Shown here piece after piece: positions 24,770 through 31,893 of a DNA stretch of 64,000 nt. The notes below the pieces were generated by a model. The model was not told the DNA's origin. It did no database searches and saw nothing but the letters and a program-made list of their open reading frames with translations. The number at the start of each line of letters is the position of its first letter. Within the stretch, counting starts at the first letter, position 1. The translations under genes were made by a program, and so were the position numbers. Location of the stretch: the NCBI RefSeq assembly GCF_030406905.1, contig NZ_CP129137.1, forward strand, positions 7,471,501 through 7,535,500, read 5' to 3'. This DNA comes from Streptomyces sp. HUAS CB01 (GTDB lineage Bacteria; Actinomycetota; Actinomycetes; Streptomycetales; Streptomycetaceae).

Positions 24770-24918
24770 CGCCCGGTCAAGAGCAGGCCCGGGGCCGTTT
24801 CGGAGTCGTGTCCCGTCCACCGTGTGAGACGTCCCCCGGGATGGGAGCAGGCCCCCTTGACGTGCCTACCGGGGCGCCGGACACTCCCAGGCAGGATTCC
24901 CCAGTGAACGGGTGGGAA

Positions 24919-25044
24919 ATGACAGGGCGCCCGGAGCCGGCCGACAGCGGTGCTTCGTGCGTCCGCCTGCGCTCCCCCCTGCTGACCTCCCGCCGCCACA
25001 TCGATCTGCAGCGTGTCTGCAGTGCGGCGCACCACCTGTCCTGA
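24919..25044 (+). CDS. Putative regulatory leader peptide (SRRHIDL type)
   Basis: A 41-residue open frame ending SPLLTSRRHIDLQRVCSAA and HHLS. The core L-L-T-S-R-R-H-I-D-L-x-R-V-x-S-A is the hallmark of short actinobacterial leader peptides found before sulfur-metabolism and thiol genes. They usually have Cys near the end; here it is V-C-S-A. It lies 119 bases before a glutathione-S-transferase-like gene on the same strand. The start is uncertain (ATG 24919, or GTG 24904). It probably acts in cis as an attenuator rather than as a protein. Confidence 0.72.
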   Translation: MTGRPEPADSGASCVRLRSPLLTSRRHIDLQRVCSAAHHLS

Positions 25045-25163
25045 GACCGGCGCGTACCCGCGGGCACCACCTGGTGCACCGCACCACGCCCCGGCGGCTC
25101 CCGCGCGCCCGCCGCCTTCCGCATGCCCCAGGACCAGAAGCAGGACCGGAACGGGAGAGACAC

Positions 25164-26054
25164 ATGTCCGCAACCCCTTCGAGCATCACGCCGTCCGTCC
25201 CGTCCACCTCGTCGTTCCGGGGCCGGATCGGCTGCGACGCGCGCAGTGGGCACTACCCCGTGCCCCGCCGCTACCGGCTCCATCTGTCGCCGGCCTGCCC
25301 GCACTGTCTGCGGATCGCCGTGACCCACTCCCTGCTCGGCCTCCACGACGTCCTTCCGGTGGTGCACCTGCCCGCCGTGCCCGACGGGCCGGACGGGGGC
25401 CACGCCGCGCTGCGGCCCCTGTACGAGGCCAGTGCCCACCACTACGCCGGTCCCGCCGCCGCGCCCGTGCTCAGTGACGACTGGACGGGCCGGATCGTCA
25501 GCACGTACACCCCCGACATCCTGCGGGACCTCGCACTGCACTTCGGCGGACAGGGCCGCGGGCGGGTCGCGCTGCATCCGCCGGGTACGGAGACCGGGGC
25601 CGAGGCCGTCGAACGGCTCTGCGAGACCGTGGCCGAGGCCGCGCAGTCCGCCGGGCGGCCCGGTGGTGACGCTGCCGCGCGCGGGACCGCCCTCGGCTCC
25701 CTGATCGGTGCTCTCGGCTCACTGGAGGAGCTGCTCGGTTTCCGGCTCTGCGTCCTCGGCGACGAACCGACCGCCGCCGACGCGCTGTTGTGGGTGACCC
25801 TGGTGAGGCTGGACACCGTGGACCGCTGGCACCTCGACGCCGCGGCGGTGCACCGGATCGCCGGACATCCGCGGTTGTGGGCGTACGCTCGGCGGTTGGC
25901 CGGCCACCGGGCGTTCGGCCCCCATCTCGACCTCGACGGCATCGCCCGCAGGCACCACGCCCAGTGCCGTGGTCTGGAGGCGGCCGGGGCGGCCGTCCAG
26001 ATCCTCGACTGGGCGGCACACCTGCCCCGCGGGAACCCGTCCCGGCCCCACTGA
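25164..26054 (+). CDS. Glutathione S-transferase-like protein (glutathionyl-hydroquinone-reductase-like)
   Basis: 296 residues, with GGGAGAGA before ATG 25164. The thioredoxin-like half contains a CPHC motif near residue 43 (HLSPACPHCLRIAVTHSLLGL), where characterised relatives have a catalytic C-P-W. VLSDDWTGRIVSTYTPDILRDL near 100 resembles the ECM4/YqjG group. The helical half contains GFRLCVLGDEPTAADALLWVTLVRLD near 195, a GST C-terminal pattern. Actinomycetes use mycothiol, so the real thiol partner may differ. The leader peptide upstream suggests thiol or cysteine control. Confidence 0.85.
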   Translation: MSATPSSITPSVPSTSSFRGRIGCDARSGHYPVPRRYRLHLSPACPHCLRIAVTHSLLGLHDVLPVVHLPAVPDGPDGGHAALRPLYEASAHHYAGPAAAPVLSDDWTGRIVSTYTPDILRDLALHFGGQGRGRVALHPPGTETGAEAVERLCETVAEAAQSAGRPGGDAAARGTALGSLIGALGSLEELLGFRLCVLGDEPTAADALLWVTLVRLDTVDRWHLDAAAVHRIAGHPRLWAYARRLAGHRAFGPHLDLDGIARRHHAQCRGLEAAGAAVQILDWAAHLPRGNPSRPH

Positions 26055-26206
26055 ACGGGACGGCATCCGGGCCCGGTCGCACCGCGTGGCGAACCGGGCC
26101 GGGCCGGCCGAACGGGACGGCACCGCGGCCCGGTTGACCGGGGGCGGGACCGGCCCCGGCGCCGGGCGGGAACGGGGCCAGGGCCGGGGCGGACCGCAGG
26201 GGAGTG

Positions 26207-27322
26207 TCAGACCGGCGGGGTCGGGTTCACCGGCGTGGTCATCGCGTCCGTGGCGACGCGCGGACCGGGGATCGGCAACTCGGGCTGCGGGACCTCCGTC
26301 TGGTGCACGGAGACGATGCGCCGGGGAGCGGGCACACTGATGCCCTCCGACCGGTAGCGCTTGTGCAGCCGCTTGATGAACTCGTGCTTGATCCGGTACT
26401 GGTCGCTGAACTCACCGACCCCGAGGATCACCGTGAACCCGATACGGGAGTCACCGAACGTGTGGAAACGTACGAGGGCTTCATGGTCGGGAAGGCCCCC
26501 CGCGACCTCGGCCATCACGCTCTTCACCACCTCGATCGTGACGCGCTCGACGTGCTCGAGGTCGCTGTCGTAGCCGACACCCACCTGCACGTTGAGCGAC
26601 ATCTGCTGCTCGGGACGGTGGTAGTTGGTCATGTTGGTGCCGGACAGCTTCGTGTTGGGGATGATCACGAGGTTGTCCGAGAGCGTACGCACGACGGTGT
26701 TGCGCCAGTTGATGTCGACGACGTAGCCCTCCTCACCGCTGCTGAGCTTGATGTAGTGCCCCGGCTGTACCGTCCGGGACGCGAGGATGTGCACGCCCGC
26801 GAAGAGATTGGCGAGTGTGTCCTGGAGAGCCAGCGCCACCGCCAGACCGCCGACACCGAGCGCGGTGAGCAGCGGCGCGATGGAGACCCCCAGGGTCTCC
26901 AGCATCACCAGGAAGCCCATGGCCAGCACGACGACGCGGGTGATGTTCACGAAGATGGTGGCCGAACCGGCGACTCCCGACCTGGACTGCGCCAGGGCCT
27001 GCACCATCCCGGCCACCACCCGCGCGACGGTGACGGTCGCCGCCAGGATCAGCACCGCCGTCAGCGTCATGGTGACGTTGCGTCCGACCCTGGACGTCAG
27101 CGGGAGGGCGGAGGCGGCGACCGCCGCGCCACCGGTCACGGCGGCCCAGGGGACGATCGTCCGCAGGCCGTCGACGATGATGTCGTCGCCGCTCCACCTC
27201 GTTCTCCCGGCCCGGACGCCGAGCCATCTCAGGATCACCCGCAGCAGCACGGCGGCCGCTGTGCCGGCCGCCAGCGCGATACCGGCGACGATCAAGTCGT
27301 GCAGTGTGAGGGCCCGGGTCAC
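26207..27322 (-). CDS. MscS-family mechanosensitive ion channel
   Basis: 371 residues from GTG 27322, with GGGAGG six bases upstream on the minus strand; the ATG at 27406 lacks this. N-terminal helices lie at about 10-27, 62-78 and 85-105. The MscS pore region is near 150-185 (LLTALGVGGLAVALALQDTLAN). The beta domain follows with PGHYIKLSSGEEGYVVDINWRNTVV and NLVIIPNTKLS. The alpha-beta end ends near residue 345. It opens on membrane tension during hypo-osmotic shock, consistent with the cation exporters nearby. Confidence 0.93.
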   Translation of the reverse strand: MTRALTLHDLIVAGIALAAGTAAAVLLRVILRWLGVRAGRTRWSGDDIIVDGLRTIVPWAAVTGGAAVAASALPLTSRVGRNVTMTLTAVLILAATVTVARVVAGMVQALAQSRSGVAGSATIFVNITRVVVLAMGFLVMLETLGVSIAPLLTALGVGGLAVALALQDTLANLFAGVHILASRTVQPGHYIKLSSGEEGYVVDINWRNTVVRTLSDNLVIIPNTKLSGTNMTNYHRPEQQMSLNVQVGVGYDSDLEHVERVTIEVVKSVMAEVAGGLPDHEALVRFHTFGDSRIGFTVILGVGEFSDQYRIKHEFIKRLHKRYRSEGISVPAPRRIVSVHQTEVPQPELPIPGPRVATDAMTTPVNPTPPV

Positions 27323-28084
27323 TTCGTGCCTCCCGGTGCGTGGGGGAGGGCGCGGCCGGGTGAGTTCGCCGCAGTGAACCGGATGTGATGTGTCGTCACG
27401 TGCCACCTGTGCGTGTCGGGGGATGCCGTGGTGCGTCGCGCCGGGCCGATCGGATCCGTCCGGCGCGACGAGTCATCCTGCCGCATCTGCCGTACCGTCA
27501 CATGATCGGCCCCCGTGGTGCGTCCGCGCCCGGACGCACCGTCATCGGGAGCGTGAGGGCGGCGCCCCGTACGGGATTCCGGGCGCGGCTCCGACTCGCC
27601 CCTCGGCCTCCGGGGTGTGGCTCCGGTGCGGCATCGACGGCACCCCACCCGGGACGGCGGCGCCCGGCCGGTGGGCGCGGGGTGCGCCTCTGTGGGCGAT
27701 GCGGACCGCCCGGAGCCTCGGCTCGGCCTCAGGGGCGCCGGGACCCGCGCCGGCCCACGGCTCGGCCGGCGGTCGTGACGACGGCAGGTGGTCCATGAAT
27801 CGGAGACGATCGTCACATATCAAAAATCATTGATGATCTTAAATCATCAGGTAGATTCCATGTCGTAGTCACCAAAGACGCCTGCACTGCCTCAGGGGTG
27901 CGACAGTGCGGGGGCCGCCTCCTCCGGGACGGGGTGAGAACGGCCATGGGGCACGGCTGCGCGCCGAGCCCACGCGGGGCGGTGTCCGTGCATGCGATGG
28001 GGAGCGTGCACGGGCACCGCCTCTCGTCGTTCCTCGGGTGGCTGCTGGGTGGCTGCTGGGTGGCGTACGGGGTGCGCCGCCGCG
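27323..28084. other. Gene-poor region containing an orphan MarR-like operator
   Basis: No credible gene in 762 bases. The main feature is an AT-rich block near 27815-27860 with ATCAT-TG-ATGAT (27826-27837) and TTAAATCATCA. It shares AAATCATTGA with the promoter region at 28705-28720 beyond the MarR gene. The rest is ordinary GC-rich sequence. Confidence 0.5.
27824..27851. promoter_or_regulatory. Operator-like AT-rich repeat (MarR type)
   Basis: AAATCATTGATGATCTTAAA then TCATCAGG: two AAATCAT copies and the inverted pair ATCAT/ATGAT. The same AAATCATTGA occurs at 28707-28716. It is likely bound by the MarR protein encoded next to it, but no gene clearly starts here. Confidence 0.45.
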
Positions 28085-28564
28085 TCACTGCTCGAAGCAG
28101 ACGGGGTCGCGCGGCGAGGTGCGCACCCGTGCGAGCAGGCCGCGGAGTGCGGTGGTCTCCTCCGGCGTGAGGTCGGCGAAGAGTCCCTCCTCGACCTCGG
28201 TGACGGCCTGATGTGCCTTGGCCAGGAGGCAGCGGCCCTCCTCGGTGATCGCCACGATGTGGCGCCGGCGGTCCGAGGGGTCCCTGCGGCGTTCCACGAG
28301 ATGGGCGGACTCCAGGTCGTTGAGGACCCCGACCAGGATGCTCGGGTCCACCTCGAGCGTCGCGGCGAGAGCCCGCTGGCTCATGAATCCCGACGTGCCG
28401 AGCAGCATCAGCGTCGTGCCCTGGCGCACGGCCAGGCCGCAGGACCCGAGGGCGTGGTGGACGCGGCTGTTCGCAATGGCGCCGTTCCGGGCCAGCAGGA
28501 ATCCGAGCCGGTCCAGGGGGTCGCTGTCGGCCGCCGTGACGGCCGCGATGTCGTCCACTGTCAT
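28085..28564 (-). CDS. MarR family transcriptional regulator
   Basis: 159 residues. The winged helix-turn-helix (about 50-110) reads LRQGTTLMLLGTSGF-like, MSQRALAATLEVDPSILVGVLNDLESAHLVERRRDPSDRRRHIVAIT, the last part being the classic MarR wing D-x-R-x-R. Flanking helices provide dimerisation. The end carries a lone Cys (PVCFEQ) that could be redox-responsive; that is speculation. Its own upstream region has an inverted repeat ATGATT-N10-AATCAT at 28590-28611. It is divergent from the His-rich secreted protein gene. Confidence 0.92.
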   Translation of the reverse strand: MTVDDIAAVTAADSDPLDRLGFLLARNGAIANSRVHHALGSCGLAVRQGTTLMLLGTSGFMSQRALAATLEVDPSILVGVLNDLESAHLVERRRDPSDRRRHIVAITEEGRCLLAKAHQAVTEVEEGLFADLTPEETTALRGLLARVRTSPRDPVCFEQ

Positions 28565-28898
28565 CCGATCATGTTATCCGTGGGGGCAAATGATTGCAAC
28601 ATGTTAATCATCCTTATCTCACCATCATGCGTCAGAGCGTACGGCTGGACAGTGATAGGTGTCGGTCGTGCGGCATTCCGTGCATGAGGCAACCGTCACA
28701 TCACTTAAATCATTGACATGACTCAACGGTCTGATAGCTTCAATGCAAGCGCGATGGCCTGGAGCCCGCAGCCGGTCGACGCACCGGCGGCGGCTCCTCG
28801 CAGAACCTCGAGCACCGCGCCTTGTGGACGGATCCCGCCTACGCGGCGGATCCGTCGTTCGACGCCCCGACAACCGGGCGTAGCAAGGAGAGACCACG
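28565..28898. promoter_or_regulatory. Divergent control region, MarR gene / secreted protein gene
   Basis: For the plus strand, TTGACA at 28713-28718 and TAGCTT at 28735-28740 (16-base spacer) form a plausible promoter. TTAAATCATTGACATG overlaps its -35 box. For the minus strand, TTGCAA (28594-28599) and GATAAC (28573-28578) are possible boxes. The inverted repeat ATGATT-N10-AATCAT (28590-28611) overlaps them. This arrangement fits MarR autorepression and control of the neighbour. Confidence 0.55.
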
Positions 28899-29348
28899 AT
28901 GAACAAGCTGATTCGGCGCATGGCCGCCACCACCGCCTCCGCGACCCTGGCCGGCCTCGCCCTGATCGGCACCGCGGGCACCGCGTCCGCGGACTCGCGT
29001 CCCGCGGCCCCCGCGCAGCGGAACGCGAACACCACCGTCACGGACCGCGGTGACGACGGCCGCCAGGACCGGGAACAGCGTCGTCCCGACCGCGACGGAC
29101 GCTGGGAACACGACGGACGCGGGGACCGGCACGGCCACGGCCACGGCCACTGGCGTCACGGCAAGGACGGTCACTGGTACTGGCACGGTGACGACCGCCG
29201 CACGTACTACCGCTACGACGGCCACCGCTTCGCCCGCTGGCTCGACGGCAGGTGGGTCATCGTCCTGCTCGACCGCGGGCCCGCCGCCGACCGCTGGTAC
29301 ACCGACCAGATCCTCGACGCCTGGCAGAACGACGGCCGCCGCGTCTGA
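28899..29348 (+). CDS. Secreted His/Asp/Arg-rich small protein
   Basis: 149 residues, with AAGGAGAG before ATG 28899. A signal peptide (MNKLIRRMAATTASATLAGL to TASA, cleavage near residue 31) is clear. The mature part is very hydrophilic with a cluster of histidines and tryptophans (DRHGHGHGHWRHGKDGHWYW). It ends with a more ordered segment, YYRYDGHRFARWLDGRWVIVLLD. The His cluster suggests metal binding at the cell surface. No family is recognised. Its promoter overlaps a MarR-type box. Confidence 0.85.
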   Translation: MNKLIRRMAATTASATLAGLALIGTAGTASADSRPAAPAQRNANTTVTDRGDDGRQDREQRRPDRDGRWEHDGRGDRHGHGHGHWRHGKDGHWYWHGDDRRTYYRYDGHRFARWLDGRWVIVLLDRGPAADRWYTDQILDAWQNDGRRV

Positions 29349-30896
29349 GCGCGGGCCGCGCCGAGGGGCGGAGAGGCCGCGCCGGTGCCGTCGACGGGTC
29401 CGCTCCGTACGGTCCGGCACCGGCGCGGAGCCGGCGTGCCGCTGCCGGGCGCGATGCCCGGGGTCCACACGCCGCCGGGGTGCGTCGCGCGACGCCCGCC
29501 CGTCGCGCCGTGGGTGCCCCCGTCCGCCTCTCGGCCCACGCGTCCCCCCGGCTGATCCCCGTCCGCCGTCGTGCGGGCACCTGTGTCTCGGCCCACGCTC
29601 CTCGGCGGCCTCCCGTCGCCGGTGCGCCGGCTTCCGTACTGCTCTCACTTCCGGAGTCCACCATGCTCAAGAGCACCGTCATCCTCGCCATCCAGCACCT
29701 GCGCACGACCCCCGACTCCGCGGGAACCGGCCGTCACCGCGGCCACCGCGCCACCGAGCGCCTCGGCTTCCTCAACCTTCCCGGCCATGGCAGGCACCGC
29801 CGTGAACTCGCGATCGACCTCCGGGCGGACGCCACGCCGTGCTGAGCGGCCGGCCCTCAGGCGGCGAACGGCTGGGCGATGGACCCGCCGGGCCACGAGG
29901 CGATCAACGTCGCGCTGGTCCTCGGCACGCACTTCCCCGGGCCCGGCGCGGAACACGTCGCCCCCGACGGCGACGCCTACCGGCTGGTGACCTGACCTGC
30001 CCTTATCCGTGCTGATCCATGCTGATCCGTTCTGAGCCGGCCCTGGCCGCCGACGTGATCCGACGTGATCCGACGTGATCCGGCGCGACCAGGCCGGGAC
30101 GGGCCCGCGGGCCGGGGTGCCGTCCCGGCGTGCGCCGTCGGATCAGGCCGGGGTCGGTTTGCGGATCGGGCCCGGGTCACCCGGCCGTACCGGGCTGCGG
30201 CGCGGGGGAGGGGAGCCGTGGCGGGAGGCCCGGCGGCACGATCCACGGCTCGGTGGGGTGTCTTCGGCCGTGCGTGGACGGTGATCCGGGCGAGGTCCGG
30301 GTGTCGTCCTCGCCGGGCCGGGGCGCGTCCGGGGGCTCCGCGCCGTCGGCGGCCCCCCGGGACCGGACGCGGAACAGGCAGCTGAGCGGATCGTGGGTGT
30401 GGGAGTCGAGCCAGTATGCGTCGACGCAGGACGCGGCCGGAGTGGGTGCGGTCTCCCTGGCGATGGCGTTCATGCCTGGGGAACGACCGACTCCGCCCGG
30501 GGGAACGAGACCCGCCCGCGTCGCAACCGAAACGTCATCAGGGGTTCCCGCCCGGGCGGTGCGTGAGCGCCCGGCCACTCCGGGTGGTGCCGGGCGGTGG
30601 AAATGCCGCGCCCGTGTGATGCCGGGCATAGGAGGCACGTCACGTCCTAACGGCGGTAGTAGCGCGCGGAGCCGGTCGGCCTTCGGGGAGCGGGTCGAGC
30701 GCATGAATTCGGACATTTCTCCGTAGAGCGGTAGTACGTCACATCTTTGCGTCCGGGCGGGGGTGCCCTCCACGATGGCTGACGTTCCGGGGAGTGAGTG
30801 CCGGGCCGAGCGGGTCGCCACCCGCGCCGACCGCTCAGCTCCTGCCGAACCACCGTCGGTTCCTCCCCCTGCAGTCCATCATTGGAGTCCCCCCGC
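29349..30896. other. Long gene-poor region
   Basis: About 1.5 kb with no confident gene. A 60-codon frame at 29663-29845 and the following reading GWAMDPPGHEAINVALVLG, THFPGPGAEH, DGDAYRLVT (29873-29994) may be remnants of one protein. Three exact copies of CGACGTGATC stand at 30051, 30061 and 30071. The 5-prime region of the transglycosylase gene (30400-30896) was searched by eye for a c-di-AMP riboswitch, which is common before such genes, but the consensus was not recognised. Confidence 0.5.
30051..30080. repeat. 10-bp tandem repeat, three copies
   Basis: CGACGTGATC three times without a mismatch, preceded by two related TGCTGATCC(A/G)T units at 30010-30030. Ten bases is one helical turn, so the sites face the same side of the DNA. 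Confidence 0.7.
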
Positions 30897-31433
30897 ATGA
30901 CCGTTCGCACGCAGACCACCACCGGCCGCATCGCCCGTCTCCGCAAGCTCTCCGTCGCCGGCATCGCCACCGCGGGTGCCGCGGCTGCGGCCCTCACGCT
31001 GGCCTCGTCGCCGGCGCACGCCGTCGAGCAGGCTTCGGCGAGCGTCGCGGCCGGGAAGGCTGTGGCGGCCGAGGCTCCGGCGAAGAAGGCGAAGAAGGAA
31101 AAGAAGCAGTACAAGGACAACCTCGACGGCTGGATCCGTGAGGCCCTGGACGTCATGAAGTCCGAGGACATCCCGGGCAGCTACGAGGGTCTGCACCGCA
31201 ACATCATGCGCGAGTCCGGCGGCAACCCGAACGCGCAGAACAACTGGGACGTCAACGCCCAGAACGGCACCCCGTCCAAGGGTCTGCTGCAGGTCATCCA
31301 GCCCACCTTCGACGCCTACCACGTCAAGGGCACCAAGCACGACGTGACCGACCCGGTCGCCAACCTCACCGCGGCCGCCAACTACGCCGCCGACCGCTAC
31401 GGCTCCATCGACAACGTCGACTCCGCCTACTGA
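30897..31433 (+). CDS. Secreted lytic transglycosylase (SLT domain)
   Basis: 178 residues. A signal peptide ends near residue 42 (SVAGIATAGAAAAALTLASS PAHA). A Lys/Ala linker with AKKAKKEKKQYKDN follows. The transglycosylase domain has the catalytic Glu in NIMRESGGNPNAQNNWDVNA near residue 105 and PSKGLLQVIQPTFDAYH near 125, ending ANYAADRYGSIDN. It cleaves peptidoglycan glycan strands outside the cell. The protein is a compact form with no LysM domain. A strong hairpin follows the stop. Confidence 0.93.
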   Translation: MTVRTQTTTGRIARLRKLSVAGIATAGAAAAALTLASSPAHAVEQASASVAAGKAVAAEAPAKKAKKEKKQYKDNLDGWIREALDVMKSEDIPGSYEGLHRNIMRESGGNPNAQNNWDVNAQNGTPSKGLLQVIQPTFDAYHVKGTKHDVTDPVANLTAAANYAADRYGSIDNVDSAY

Positions 31434-31436
31434 GCC

Positions 31437-31457
31437 GCTCCGGGTCCCTCCCGGAGC
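31437..31457 (+). terminator. Hairpin after the transglycosylase gene
   Basis: GCTCCGGG and CCCGGAGC form a perfect eight-base-pair stem around TCCCT, a few bases after the TGA. Confidence 0.65.
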
Positions 31458-31626
31458 AGGCCGGGCCCGGGCCGGCGGTGAAGCCCCCGAGTCCGTGCCC
31501 GCTCACCCGGGCCGCCGGCACCTCCACGGTGCCGCCGGCTCCGAACGGCGAATGCGCGCCCCTGTTCCCGCCACCGAGGCGGCGACGGGGGCGCCTTTGT
31601 CTTCCCGTTGTCCTTCCCGAGCGCTC

Positions 31627-31726
31627 GCGGACCTTCCCGCTCGCCGGCGGACGTTCCCGTGCGCCCGCGGACCTTCCTGCTCGCCGGTGGATCGTCCCTT
31701 TCGTTCGCGGACCTTCCCGCTCGTTC
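31627..31726. repeat. 20-bp tandem repeat, about five copies
   Basis: Units of the form GCGGACCTTCCCGCTCGCCG begin at 31627, 31647, 31667, 31687 and 31707, with a few mismatches each. The period is not a multiple of three and no gene spans it. It lies in the 460-base spacer 31434-31893, which otherwise holds only the hairpin after the transglycosylase gene. Confidence 0.75.
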
Positions 31727-31893
31727 CTCCTCCGGCCGCATCCGGGGCCGGCCGGGAACTCCCGCGGCGGACACGGCCCCGGCGCCGATCGTGGGCGGGG
31801 CCGCCCCTCCGGTGAACAGGGAACCGGTGGAGATGAGGCGTTGTTCTCCCCGATGTCGCCAACGCCCTCTGGTAAGGCGTCACTTGCGCCGCG

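Larger units (their letters stand above)
23805..24918. other. Gene graveyard: no intact gene
   Basis: About 1.1 kb without a credible open gene. It contains two recognisable broken genes, listed separately: a HEAT-repeat fragment (minus) and an Rrf2-type regulator (plus). Their frameshifts are small indels in GC runs. No insertion sequence or direct repeat that could explain the decay was seen. Confidence 0.6.

Noticed and set aside
27542..28170. Several short open frames around the orphan MarR-like site
   Set aside because: They lack ribosome sites and have the composition of GC-rich non-coding DNA.
29663..29845. A 60-codon open frame as a real small gene
   Set aside because: No ribosome site, no recognisable motif; kept only as part of a possible relic.
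30400..30896. A c-di-AMP (ydaO-type) riboswitch before the transglycosylase gene
   Set aside because: Such switches are common before Streptomyces wall hydrolases, but I could not match the conserved elements by eye. A covariance search would be needed.
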